Source of the DNA: CAWAHD01 sp963781785
GTDB lineage: Bacteria > Planctomycetota > Planctomycetia > Isosphaerales > Isosphaeraceae
Reading direction: 5' to 3'
Assembly: GCA_963781785.1 (NCBI GenBank)
Contig: CAWAHD010000002.1
Span: 1,798,001 to 1,862,000 of the forward strand
DNA length: 64,000 bases
Positions 51,393 through 61,281 of this stretch are shown in pieces. A program made the position numbers and the translations under genes. Positions within the stretch are counted from its first letter, which is position 1. Each line of letters opens with the position of its first letter. The notes under the pieces are model-generated. The model was not told the origin of the DNA. It saw only the letters and a program-made list of their open reading frames with translations, and did no database searches.

Positions 51393-51480
51393 CCGCGATC
51401 GCGGCGGCATCCGACCAATGGGTCATAGCCGCGATCGCGGCGGAATCGTAAAGCCCAAAGCGTGAGCCCCTGGGTCTGAA
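51393..51480. repeat. Two GATCGC palindromes and a single copy of the 25-kb palindromic repeat core
   Basis: CCGCGATCGCGG occurs at 51393-51404 and 51429-51440, 36 bp apart. The second copy runs into GGCGGAATCGTAAAGCCC...GTGAGCCCCTGGGTCT (51438-51477), which matches the core of the array at 25286-25860. It lies between gene E and the TPR gene. Confidence 0.7.
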
Positions 51481-51495
51481 GCGACCGCATACAGA

Positions 51496-52685
51496 CTAGC
51501 GACCGACGTAAGACTTCTTGTCCCGATACAACTCGAGCCGCCTTTGACGCTCAGCCTTAAGCTCGCTGCCGGCACCGATGCGAGGGACTTCTTCTGCCAC
51601 TTCACCGCTGATTCAAAATCACCCGATGAGGCGCAGGCCGCGGCCAGGACATCGAGCGAAACGGCGTCTCCGAAGTCTGTCAGTTCACACGCTCTGGTCG
51701 CTGATTCGACGGCTTTCCTGCCATCACGGAGCCTAGGATCGGGGCACGTGGCGAGGAGCCAGGCAATTGCGCGGTGGGCCTCGACGGAACGGGGGCTGAT
51801 CCGCACAGCCTCGATCAGATCGGCGAGCGCCTGTTCGTACTTCTCTTCAGCCGCCCACGCGTTTCCGCGCTCACGGAAGGCCGGTGCATTCTCGGGGTCC
51901 AGCCGGATGACCACGTTGTAATCCACGATCGCTTTGGCCCACTCCTTCTTCGCCTGCCAGGCGTTGCCGCGGTGGAAGTAGGCTGCCAGCGACAGTGGAT
52001 CGAGCCAGATGGCTTCGCTGAAGTCGGCGATGGCCTTGGTCGCGGCGCGGCCGTCCGCATGGCTCTTGCCGCGGCCGATATAGGCCACCGCGTTCTTGGG
52101 GTCGAGCCGAAGGGCCTCGTCAAAGTCGGCGATGGCCCTGGCCAACTGCTTCTTCGACAGCCAGGCGGTCCCGCGAGCGCAATAGACGGCGGGATCACGA
52201 TTATCGACGCTGAGAGCCTCGTTGTAGTCGCGGAGGGCGAAATCCAGCTCGTTCCTTTGAAAGTGAATGAAGCCGCGCATCGCATGAGCGAAGGCGTCGC
52301 GCGGGTGGCTGCGAATCCGGGCTGAGAAGAAATCGACCGCTTGCTCGATGGGGATGACCACCGCGGCCGCGGCCCAACCACTCGCACGCCCGCCTTCGGC
52401 CCTGAGCAAAAGTGACGGGCCGTCGACCTGCTCGACGACATACGTATTGAGGGAACTGGAACTCTGCTCAATCGGTTCGTCGTTGACGCGGAGCGTCAGC
52501 CCACGCTCTCGGGACACCACGCGCTTGCCGGTCCAGCCGTCGTCGCCCTGAGCACGAGTGGGTGCCGTCACGAGGAATGTGAATGCGATCGCCGCCGCCA
52601 AGGGCGCAATCCGATTCAGACCGGAAGCATTGCCCCGGGGCGTACGGTGAGGGTCCGCTTGATCAAGTTTAGCGAGGATGCGCAT
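51496..52685 (-). CDS. Exported TPR protein (frameshift near the C-terminus)
   Basis: ATG 52685 gives a signal-like N-terminus (LNRIAPLAAAIAFTFLVTAPTRAQ), then a beta-rich domain of about 70 residues (RVVSRERGLTLRVNDEPIEQ). At least six TPR units follow (for example ALRDYNEALSVDNRDPAVYC, AIADFDEALRLDPKNAVAYI, ALADLIEAVRISPRSVEAH). The frame breaks near 51575. The corrected end reads SELKAERQRRLELYRDKKSYVGR with TAG at 51496-51498. The uncorrected frame instead runs on into the repeat at 51440-51480. About 396 residues. Planctomycetes have many such exported TPR proteins; the partner is unknown. Confidence 0.78.
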
Positions 52686-52736
52686 CGCGCAATTCCACTC
52701 GAGAAGGCTCTTGGTGGGGCTCGTCCCTCACCCCAG

Positions 52737-52756
52737 CCCTCTCCCCAAGGAGAGGG
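52737..52756 (-). terminator. Tight hairpin downstream of the sorbosone dehydrogenase-like gene
   Basis: CCCTCTCC (52737-52744), loop CCAA, GGAGAGGG (52749-52756): an 8-bp perfect stem with a tetraloop, about 64 bp after the stop of the gene at 52820. It resembles the widespread 'CCCTCTCC-CC' repeat found between genes in many bacteria. Confidence 0.55.
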
Positions 52757-52819
52757 AGTCAGACCAGAAGAATCCATCGGCCGCGGGGGTGTCGTGGCGG
52801 CGCCCTTGGCCCGCCGTGG

Positions 52820-54217
52820 TCAGTTCGGAACCGAGCCGGTGTAGGCGACACGCCACACGATGTTCGAGAAGTCGTCGGTAACCAGGAGGGCACCGTCCTT
52901 TGCAACCGCAACGCCGACGGGGCGGCCCCAGACGTTGCCTTCCGGCGTGACGAAACCGACCAGGAAGTCTTCGTACTCGCCCGTTGCCTTGCCGCCCTTG
53001 AACGGAACGCGGATCACCTTATAACCCGTGCGGCGGGCGCGGTTCCAGGAGCCGTGCTCGGCGGCAAAGGCGTCGAGCCGATACTCTCGCGGGAACTGTT
53101 CGCCCGTGTAAAACGTCATGCACAAGGATGCCGAGTGCGACTGAACCAGCACGTCGGGCACGATCACCTTCTCCTTGAGCTCGGGGTGCTTGCCCTCGTG
53201 GCGAGGATCCTGGTGCGGGCCAAGGTAATACCAGGGCCAGCCGTAGAAGCCGCCTTGCTCGATATGCGTGATGTAGTCGGGCACGAGATGGTCGCCCAGC
53301 AAATCGCGCTCGTTGACCGAGGCCCAGAGCGCGCCGGTCTCCGGATGGATGGCCAGGCCAACCGCGTTGCGGATGCCCGAAGCAAAGATCCGCTCGTTCT
53401 TGCCGTCAATGTCGAAGGCGAGGATGTCGGCCCGGCGGTTTTCGCGCACGTCGTCGTCGACGTTGGAGCGGGAGCCCACCGAGACGAACAGAGTCTTGCC
53501 ATCCTTGGAGAACTCGACGTCGCGGGTCCAGTGGCCGCCGCCGCCGACCCGCTCCTGGCCGGATGGGATATTCTTGACGAGGAATTCCGCCGGGCCCCGC
53601 GCCTTGGTGTCTCCATTTTGATAGGCAAACCGAACGACCGAGTTGGTGTTCCCGACGTAGATGAACTCCGGCTTCGGTCCGGCCGGGTAGAACGCGATCC
53701 CGAACGGCATCGTCACGTCCGAGGCGACGGCCTCGGCCCGCTTGGCCCTGGGGCGCCCCATGGGCATCGCCGGGCCCGACGCGAAGACCTCGTTCAGCTC
53801 GGCCTTGCCGTCGCCGTCCGCGTCACGCAGGACCATGATCCGGTTGGCCAAGCTATCGGCCACGAACACGTCCCCATTCGGGGCCGTGACGATCTTGCGC
53901 GGGTTTCCAAAGCCAGTGGCGAACTCGGAGACCTGAAAGCCCTTGGGAGCGCGGGGCATGGCGCCAGCGGGCCGCCGCGCGACCCTCGGGAAATTGTTTG
54001 CCGATTTCGTCTCGAACGGCTGCGCCAGGTCATCGAGCGTGATCCGCCGGCGCACGCCGGGGGCGTCGGTCGTCCAGTCGCCCAGGGCTTCGCGCCCGGT
54101 CAAGACACCCGAGGACGTGCCTGGGCCGTCGGCCACCGCAACTCCGAGCACGATGCCGGAGGTGCTTGCAGCCAGAAGCGCAATGCGCAACAGTTTGGTC
54201 GGCGTGCGGTCGATCAT
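52820..54217 (-). CDS. PQQ-dependent glucose/sorbosone dehydrogenase-like exported protein
   Basis: The start is set at ATG 54217 (MIDRTPTKLLRIALLAASTSG) because AAGGGA lies upstream and a signal peptide follows. The longer ORF to 54412 has no such features. About 465 residues. A beta-propeller of the sorbosone/glucose dehydrogenase type is indicated by VSEFATGFGNPRKIVTAPNGDVFVADS, RIMVLRDADGDGKAE, EFSKDGKTLFVSVGSRSN, IFASGIRNAVGLAIHPETG and WASVNERDLLGDHLVPDY. In this family the propeller binds PQQ, though many planctomycete members may not be enzymes. It probably acts in the periplasm. The frame is intact. There is no clear operon partner. Confidence 0.83.
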   Translation of the reverse strand: MIDRTPTKLLRIALLAASTSGIVLGVAVADGPGTSSGVLTGREALGDWTTDAPGVRRRITLDDLAQPFETKSANNFPRVARRPAGAMPRAPKGFQVSEFATGFGNPRKIVTAPNGDVFVADSLANRIMVLRDADGDGKAELNEVFASGPAMPMGRPRAKRAEAVASDVTMPFGIAFYPAGPKPEFIYVGNTNSVVRFAYQNGDTKARGPAEFLVKNIPSGQERVGGGGHWTRDVEFSKDGKTLFVSVGSRSNVDDDVRENRRADILAFDIDGKNERIFASGIRNAVGLAIHPETGALWASVNERDLLGDHLVPDYITHIEQGGFYGWPWYYLGPHQDPRHEGKHPELKEKVIVPDVLVQSHSASLCMTFYTGEQFPREYRLDAFAAEHGSWNRARRTGYKVIRVPFKGGKATGEYEDFLVGFVTPEGNVWGRPVGVAVAKDGALLVTDDFSNIVWRVAYTGSVPN

Positions 54218-54547
54218 GAGGTCCCTTCCCGTGTGATGCGCCCTTGGTCGTTCCCTTGCGGCGGGCGGGGTCGCCAAGCTGGCTCGCGACAAGACCGCCA
54301 GGGTTCGGCCTCGCGGTCTCTCGCTCGGCGCAAGGGCACCGAACAGCAAGCTGATCCCGAGCCTGAGGCAGGCTATCAACAGGATAATCCACGCTGGTAG
54401 GCGCCGCCACACCTTATTGTGCGGCCCGGCGCCGCAAACCGGCGACCATGCCGCTCGGGTTCCCGATGGGCGGTCTATCGAGCCGCTGACTCCGGGCGAC
54501 GGTCAAGGAAAACGCTCGCCTCGGTCTTCCGCGGAATGTCAGGGCGA
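54218..54547. other. Gap between the dehydrogenase gene and the Calx-beta gene
   Basis: About 330 bp holding the promoter of the dehydrogenase gene. Reading through in the dehydrogenase frame gives an Arg-rich, unlikely protein. No repeat or hairpin noted. Confidence 0.4.
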
Positions 54548-55513
54548 TCAACTCCCCTGCGCGAAGGTCGGCTCCGCCGCGAAGTAGGGATGTCCGCGGC
54601 TGATCGAGATCGCAAAGGCGCCGATCACTGAGGTCGTGCCCAGGTTGATCGCATTGCCGTCGACATCGGTGAGCGGCTGCGCCTGGTTCGCCGAGTGACG
54701 CCGCGAGCCCAGGCTGGCCGGACTCCGAATCTCATATGAACCCGTGATCTTGAGCTTGATGTTCGGGATCAAGGTGACGGTGCTCGTGGCCGCCTCGTAG
54801 CTCGCCGCCCTGAGCGCAACGGTATGACGCGGGTTGACGATCGTTTGCACCAGACCGAGACCATTCAGGTCGGAGACGCCAAATTGCTGCGACGACCGGA
54901 ATGTGATCGAATAATTATGGATATTCTTGACCGTGGCCGGCGACATCGGCTTGCTGAACGTGAGGGCGATGGCCAGGTTTTCCGGGCCCAGCCGGACGAG
55001 CTGCGCGCTCACGATCGAGGGAGGAACGGCAGACGGCCCGCTGGCGAGATACACGGTCGTCGTGGTGGCGGCCCGGCTGCGACCCCGGGGCGTCACGGAA
55101 AGCGGAATCGGCACCAGCCCGGGATTGGGAGCTGCGGGGTTGACCGGAACGACGGCCGTCGCCGTCGTCGCACCAGCCGGAAACGTCACCGGCAGCGTCA
55201 CCGGCGTGAAGTCTTGACCCGTGGTGGCGGTGCTGGGCACAAGTCCACCACGGAGCGTACCTGGCTGAGCGGAAAACTCGACGGTAAGCGGTTTCAAAGA
55301 ACCGCCGTGCCCGGCTCCGGCCGGCCGCACCAGAGTGACCTCGAGGCGCTCGATTCCTGGCTGATGTATTCGCCGGGCACTTGAATCGTCACGGCGGCCG
55401 GACTGTGGGCACCGCCCGTCGATCCATTCAAAAGCGCTCGGCGACTCGAGCGGCTCGGCGACCGGGTGAACACGTCGTCTGCCGCAAGTGCGGATGCGGA
55501 AACCGTGACGCAT
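54548..55513 (-). CDS. Surface protein with planctomycete N-terminal motif and Calx-beta-like domain (two frameshifts)
   Basis: ATG 55513 gives MRHGFRIRTCGRRRVHPVAEPLES. A shift near 55440 joins this to RRALLNGSTGGAHSPAAVTIQVPGEY, so the joined text contains EPLESRRALLNG, the LE-x-R-LL-type motif near the start of many planctomycete surface proteins. A second shift near 55350 leads to RLEVTLVRPAGAGHGG and then a Calx-beta-type strand pattern (TGQDFTPVTLPVTFPAGATTATAVVPV). The rest is another beta domain (ALTFSKPMSPATVKNIHNYSI to the end), resembling Ig-like domains that follow such repeats. About 320 residues. The location is probably the cell surface; the ligand is unknown. Confidence 0.7.
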   Translation of the reverse strand: MRHGFRIRTCGRRRVHPVAEPLESPSAFEWIDGRCPQSGRRDDSSARRIHQPGIERLEVTLVRPAGAGHGGSLKPLTVEFSAQPGTLRGGLVPSTATTGQDFTPVTLPVTFPAGATTATAVVPVNPAAPNPGLVPIPLSVTPRGRSRAATTTTVYLASGPSAVPPSIVSAQLVRLGPENLAIALTFSKPMSPATVKNIHNYSITFRSSQQFGVSDLNGLGLVQTIVNPRHTVALRAASYEAATSTVTLIPNIKLKITGSYEIRSPASLGSRRHSANQAQPLTDVDGNAINLGTTSVIGAFAISISRGHPYFAAEPTFAQGS

Positions 55514-55761
55514 GAAGGGATTCCGTTCCCTGAAGAAGGCCCGGACTTGCTCCGAAGTCCGGCAGCGAATCGAACTTGAGCAACGAGCCGGCTCAGGCCC
55601 AAACCGGTCGCGTCGACCCGTATCTTAGCGGGACCGCAAGAGAATGTACACCGTAAGCCAGGCTGGAAAGCCTGACCCACATCGCTCAATCCCTTCCTTG
55701 GGTGCACTTCGTTAGATCGGCGTTTTCGCGCTCGGAAGTGAACTGCTTTCGAGACGATGAT

Positions 55762-56619
55762 CTACGGATCGCGGGTGCCGAAGGTGTCTCCCTGGTTGAT
55801 ATCACCGGTCTGGAAACCTTTACGGAACCAGGCGACTCGCTGCTGGGAAGTCCCGTGTGTGAACGAGTCGGGGCGGACCCTGCCCTGAGCCTCGAGCTGA
55901 AGCTTGTCGTCGCCGATGGCCGAGGCGGCGTTCAGGCCGTCCTCGAAGTCTCCGGGATCGAGGATCTGCCGGCTCTTCTGGGCGTGATTCGCCCACACAC
56001 CGGCCAGGAAATCCGCCTGGAGCTCCAGCCGAACCGAAAGCTCGTTGGCTTCTTTCTTGCTCAAACGGTTTTGCTCGGCCTGGATCTTTCTGCTGATTCC
56101 GAGCAAGTTCTGCACGTGGTGGCCGACTTCGTGGGCGACGACGTAGGCCCGCGCGAACTCACCCGGGGCGTGGAACCTTCGCTCGAGTTCGGCAAAGAAG
56201 GCCAGGTCGATGTAGACGTGCTCGTCGCCCGGGCAATAAAATGGCCCGACCGCCGAGCTCGCGATCCCGCACGCCGATTCCACTTGACGCCTGAACAGAA
56301 CCAGGGTCGGCTTCTTGTACTCCTTGTTCGCTTTTCGGAACACGTCGGTCCAGACATCTTCGGTGTCGGCCAGGACCGTCGAGACGAACTCCTTTTGTTC
56401 CTCTTCGGCAGGGTCGGCCGCCGCGCCGGCCTGGTTCGGTGCCGCCTGCTGGTTGTTTTGCTGGAGCAGGTTGAGCACTTGCCGCGGATCGGCTCCCAGG
56501 AAGATGGCGACCAGGGCAAGGATCAGGGTGCCGATCCCGCCGCCGATCGCGATTCCACCCGGCGTGAGCCCGCGCCGGTCCTCGACGTTCTCGCTCCGGC
56601 GTTGGTCTTTCCAGCGCAT
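55762..56619 (-). CDS. ypfJ: Neutral zinc metallopeptidase, YpfJ family
   Basis: 285 residues from ATG 56619 (MRWKDQRRSENVEDRRG), the usual N-terminus of this family. One membrane anchor follows (GGIAIGGGIGTLILALVAIFLGA). The catalytic zinc motif is HEVGHHVQ (in ARAYVVAHEVGHHVQNLLGI). CGIASSAVGPFYCPGDEHVYIDLAFF is the conserved segment before it, and the downstream RLELQADFLAGVWANH supplies the usual third ligand region. Length and order match YpfJ-type proteins in many bacteria, whose biological role is unknown. The active domain should face the periplasm. The frame is intact. It is divergent from the PVC cytochrome gene. Confidence 0.92.
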   Translation of the reverse strand: MRWKDQRRSENVEDRRGLTPGGIAIGGGIGTLILALVAIFLGADPRQVLNLLQQNNQQAAPNQAGAAADPAEEEQKEFVSTVLADTEDVWTDVFRKANKEYKKPTLVLFRRQVESACGIASSAVGPFYCPGDEHVYIDLAFFAELERRFHAPGEFARAYVVAHEVGHHVQNLLGISRKIQAEQNRLSKKEANELSVRLELQADFLAGVWANHAQKSRQILDPGDFEDGLNAASAIGDDKLQLEAQGRVRPDSFTHGTSQQRVAWFRKGFQTGDINQGDTFGTRDP

Positions 56620-56795
56620 GGCTTTCCTCGCGAAATGACTGAGATGTGAGTCAGACCCGGAAGGACGTCATGATAACGCGGCCGGCTACGAGATTCGAGA
56701 CCCTGGAGCATGAGTTCGTTATCATGGATGCTCGTTTGGGCGGTCGGCACACGGGCCGAGCTTTGCATGCGGGTCACTCCTGTTGGGGACGAGTC

Positions 56796-59700
56796 ATGAG
56801 GCATTCGACTGTGTCGGGGCGAATCGGGGCTGCCGCTCTCATCTGGGCCGCCGCGCTGGCGGCCCACGGTTCCAGGGCAGACGAGCCCACTCCCGCAGGC
56901 ACGGTCCCCACGAGCGCCCAGGGGCGGCCGCTCAATTTCGGGTTCGAGAGCGGCACTCTCACCGACTGGACGGCCGAGGGCACCGCGTTTCAGGGCCAAC
57001 CGATCGATGGAGATTCGATCGGCCGCCGGCGGGGAGACATGCACAGCGGCCACCGGGGGCGATACTGGGTCGGAACCTTCGAGAACGGCGGTGACGAGCC
57101 CAGGGGACGGTTGACCTCCGTGCCGTTCACGGTGTCGAAGCCGTTCGCGAGCTTCCTGGTCGGCGGAGGCTCGCACGAAACCACTTACGTCGAGCTGGTC
57201 AAGAGCGACACCCACCAGGTCGTGTTCCGGGCCTGCGGGGACGATCGTGAGGACATGGAGCGCGTGGTCGCCGATTTATCGGCCCATCAGGGCAAACAGA
57301 TCGTGATCCGGCTGGTGGACGAGGACACGGGCGGCTGGGGGCACATCAACTTCGACGACTTCCGGCTCCACGACACCAGGCCGGACGTGCCGCTACGGCG
57401 GCGGCCCACCGCGATTGACGTCTATACCCATCACGGACTCAGCCCCGAAGAGGCCGCCCGCGCCATGACGGTTCCGCCCGGATTCCAGGTCTCGCTGTTC
57501 GCCGGCGAGCCCGACGTCGTCCAGCCGATCGCGATGGCCATCGACGACCGGGGCCGCCTCTGGGTTGCCGAGGCTTATTCGTATCCCAGCGCGTTCCCGC
57601 GAGCCAGGCCAAGGACCGGATCCTGATCTTCGAGGACACAAATGGCGATGGCCGCTTCGATACCCGCAAGGTGTTTGCCGACCACTTGAACCTGGTCAGC
57701 GGCCTCGAGGTCGGATTCGGAGGCGTCTGGGTCGGCGCGGCCCCGCACCTTCTGTTCATTCCCGACTCCGACGGCGACGATCGGCCCGACGGACCTCCCC
57801 AGGTGCTGCTCGATGGCTGGGGCCTCCACGACACCCACGAAACCTTGAACAGCTTCATCTGGGGCCCCGACGGCTGGCTTTACGGCTGCCATGGCGTCTT
57901 CACCCACTCGCGGGTCGGCAAGCCCGGCACCGTGGATCGGGACCGCGTGCCGATCAACGCGGGCATCTGGCGGTACCACCCGAGCCGCCACGTTTTCGAG
58001 GTCTTCGCCCACGGGACCAGCAACCCCTGGGGCATCGACTTCGACGCCCGCGGCCAGATGGTCATCACGGCCTGCGTGATTCCACACCTCTACCACATGG
58101 TCCTGGGGGGCCGCTACCAGCGCCAGGCCGGCCAGCATTTCAATCCTTATACCTACGACGACATCAAGACCATCGCCGACCACCGGCACTACCTGGGTGC
58201 AAACCCGCACGGCGGCAACGGGCGATCCGATTCCGCCGGCGGCGGCCACGCTCATTCCGGAGCCATGATCTATCTGGGCGGCGCCTGGCCGCCTGAATTG
58301 AACGGCTCGCTGTTCATGAACAACATCCATGGAGCTCGGATCAATCGGGATATTCTCACGCCCCGCGGGTCGGGGCTGGTCGGGTCGCACGAAAAAGACT
58401 TCCTCCTGGCCAACGATTCCTGGTCGCAGATCGTGAGCCTCAAATATGGTCCCGACGGAAGCCTCTTCTTGATCGACTGGTACGACAAGAATCAGTGCCA
58501 TCTCAACGAGGCCGACCGCCACGACCGCACCAACGGACGCATCTTCCAGGTCAGCTTCGGCAGTCCCCGCCGGGCTTTGGTCGATCTCGGTAAAGAGACG
58601 AGCGAAGCTCTGGTCCAGAGGCAAACCTCCCCCAACGAGTGGTACGCGCGGCACGCACGCAGGGTTCTCCAGGAGCGCGGCAAGAGCGCCGCGGCTGCGC
58701 GGATGCTCAATGACCTGGACCGGAAAAACGCGACACAGGCCGCGATCCGCCTGCGCATCCTCCTGTGCGAGTACGCCGTCGGCGGGCTCGACGACGGTGC
58801 CGCGATCGATCGGCGCCTGGCCGACCCGGACCCCACGATCCGCGCGTGGACCATCCAGCTCGTGACGGAGGAGCGGCCTCCCGGCGCGGCGATCCTGTCG
58901 AAATTCACGGAGCTGGCCCGGAGCGATCCCTCGCCGGTGGTGCGGCTCTACCTCGCCTCGGCTCTCCAGAAGTTGCCGCTGGAGAATCGCTGGGAGACCC
59001 TCGCCGGGCTCGTGAGCCATGCCGAGGATGCCGGCGATCATAATCTGCCTTTGATGTACTGGTACGCCGCCGAGCCGCTGGCGGCCCTCGACCCCTCGCG
59101 TGCCGTCAAGCTGGGTTTCTCGGCAAGGATTCCGCTCATCCAGGAGTTCATGGCGCGGCGGTTGGGTGCGCTCGGAACCCCCGAGTCGCTGGCGCTCCTG
59201 GTCGTAGAGGTGGGCGAGGCCAAGGGCTCGGCCCAGCGTTCGTCACTGCTGATCGGGATCGAGGAGGGATTGCGCGGCCGCCGCCAGGTCGCGATGCCGG
59301 CCGCCTGGCCGAGCGTGTACCGGGCGCTGGCCGCCGACACCGATCCAGGCGTCCGCTCACGGGCGCTCGGCCTGGGACTGACCTTCGGCGATCCGGCTGC
59401 GCGATCGGCGCTCCTGAAGGTGCTCTCCGATGCGCAGGCAGAAACGGGCAAGCGAGAGCAGGCGCTGGCAGCGCTTCTCAAGGCGAAGGACCCGACGCTT
59501 CCCAAGGTGCTCCTCGGCCTGGTCCGCGATCCGCGGCTGGGCGGCCACGCCGTCCGCGGCCTGTCGACCTATGACGACCCGGCAACGCCGCGCGTCCTGA
59601 TCGAGGCTTATCCGTCGCTGGGCCCGTCCGAGCGGCGGGACGCGCTCAATTCGCTGGCGGCCCGCAAGGGCTCCGCGGGCGCCCTGCTCGGGGCGGTCGA

Positions 59701-60327
59701 GGCCGGGCGGCTGCCGCGCACCGATCTGACGGCCGACCTGGTGCGCCAGATCCGCAACTTGAAAGACAAGGATCTCGATGCGCAACTCGCGCGAGTCTGG
59801 GGAACGATTAGAGAAACGACCAGTGACCGCGCCGCTTGATTGCGCGCTACAAGGCGAAGCTGACCGCCCAGCCCGGGCGCCCGGAAGACCGCTCGCAAGG
59901 CCGAGCGGTCTATGCCAGGGTTTGCCAGCAATGCCATACTCTCTTCGGCGTGGGCGGGCAGGTCGGGCCGGACCTCACCGGCTCCAACCGCGCCGACCTC
60001 GACTATATTCTGTCCAACGCCCTCGACCCGAGCGCATTGATCGGCAAGGACTACCTGGCCCACGTCATCGCCCTGGCCGACGGCCGTGTGCTCACGGGGA
60101 TCATCCGCGCCGAAGAAAAGGAATCGGTCACTCTGGTCACCGCTAACGAGACGATCACCATTCCCAGGAGCGAGATCGACGAGCGGAAGGTGAGCGAGCA
60201 GTCGATGATGCCCGAAGACCTCTGGAAGCCCCTCTCCGACCAGGAGATCCGCGCACTCGTCGCCTATCTCGCCAGCCCGGCGCAGGTCCCGATGCCGCCT
60301 GGCCAATCTGAACTGAAAACTCCGTGA
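56796..60327 (+). CDS. PVC-type membrane-bound dehydrogenase / HEAT repeat / cytochrome c protein (two frameshifts)
   Basis: ATG 56796 (MRHSTVSGRIGAAALIWAAALAAHG) gives a signal peptide. Domain 1 (about residues 45-215) is a carbohydrate-binding-like beta domain (NFGFESGTLTDWTAEG, KYWVG-type RYWVGTFENGGD, WGHINFDDFRL). Domain 2 is the PVC dehydrogenase propeller (MTVPPGFQVSLFAGEPDVVQPIAMAID; a shift near 57588; then RVPASQAKDRILIFEDTNGDG, LHDTHETLNSFIWGPDGWLYG, GTSNPWGIDFDARG). HEAT repeats follow (about 58640-59800). A second shift near 59836 leads to the cytochrome c domain GRAVYARVCQQCHTLFGVGGQVGPDLTG with a CxxCH haem site. About 1,176 residues. Such proteins are a hallmark of planctomycetes and are thought to oxidise sugars in the periplasm. 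The ResB/CcsA system at the window start could mature its haem. Confidence 0.88.
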
Positions 60328-60412
60328 GCGCCGTGGTAGAATCCATCAGAGCGCGCCAGGGTGCACTTCCGGCAGCGAGTTCTGCCCCGGCCTCCCTTCG
60401 AGGACGAGACGA

Positions 60413-61213
60413 TTGAGCGAACCAGAGGCGGCAGGGACGCGGCGGTTGATCTTCCTCGGTACCGGAACCTCCACAGGGGTTCCCATGATCGGTTGCGATT
60501 GCTCGGTCTGCACCTCGACCGATCCCCGCAATCAGCGCACCCGGCCCAGTGTCCTCCTCTCACTCAAGGGCGGTAATCTCCTCATCGACACGACGCCCGA
60601 GATGCGCGTGCAACTGCTCCGCGAGCGCGTGCGGCACGTGCACGCGATCGCGTTCACTCATCACCATGCCGACCATCTCTTTGGGCTTGACGACGCGCGG
60701 TTGTTCCCGCGCTGGGTCGGCGGGCCGGTGCCGATCTATTGCGAGCGGGAGACCGAGGAAACGATCCGGCGCGTGTTCAGCTACGCGTTCCGACCCGGCA
60801 CCGAAGACTGGCCCGCGGGATTTGTCCCCAAGCTGCGGTTCGTGACGATCGAGCCGGGGTCTCCGTGCGAGATCCTGGGGCAGACCGTGCTGCCGATCAG
60901 GCTGGAGCACGGGCCGTTCCGGGTCCTCGGCTTCCGCGTCGGAGGATTGGCCTACTGCACCGATGTGAGTCGTATTCCCGAACCAAGCCTGTCGCTCCTG
61001 GAGGGGCTGGACACCCTGGTGCTGGACGCACTGCGCCACGAGCCGCACACGAGTCATTTTTCGCTGGGCGAGGCCCTCGCAGTGATCGAACAGCTCAAGC
61101 CCGGGCGCACTTTCCTGACGCATCTTTCGCATAGCTTCGATCATGGCCCGACGCAGGCGTCCCTGCCGCCCAGGGTCGCTCTGGCGTACGACGGGCTTCA
61201 GTTGGAATTCTGA
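60413..61213 (+). CDS. MBL-fold metallohydrolase (PhnP-like)
   Basis: 266 residues from TTG 60413, with GAGGACGAG a few bases upstream. No better ATG exists before the first conserved motif. LIFLGTGTSTGVPMIGCDCSVC and the Cys pair that follows resemble the zinc-binding loop of PhnP-type enzymes. The metal motif is AFTHHHADHLFGLDD (HxHxDH), with later sites in IRLEHGPFRVLGFRVG, AYCTDVSR and FLTHLSHSFDH. This group includes cyclic phosphodiesterases, but the substrate of the planctomycete members is not established. Cytoplasmic. It lies 85 bp after the PVC cytochrome gene and 68 bp before the UDPGP gene, all on the plus strand. Confidence 0.88.
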   Translation: MSEPEAAGTRRLIFLGTGTSTGVPMIGCDCSVCTSTDPRNQRTRPSVLLSLKGGNLLIDTTPEMRVQLLRERVRHVHAIAFTHHHADHLFGLDDARLFPRWVGGPVPIYCERETEETIRRVFSYAFRPGTEDWPAGFVPKLRFVTIEPGSPCEILGQTVLPIRLEHGPFRVLGFRVGGLAYCTDVSRIPEPSLSLLEGLDTLVLDALRHEPHTSHFSLGEALAVIEQLKPGRTFLTHLSHSFDHGPTQASLPPRVALAYDGLQLEF

Positions 61214-61281
61214 GTCGACTTCGCGGCACCTCGAGCCGGTACTCGAGCCGCGCTTTCGTTTTTAGAGGAGTATGGCATCCG

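Noticed and set aside
59836..60327. Separate cytochrome c gene starting at TTG 59836
   Set aside because: The domain order (propeller, HEAT, cytochrome) is the usual single PVC-type protein, and the junction differs by one base only, so a sequencing indel is more likely than a new gene without an RBS.
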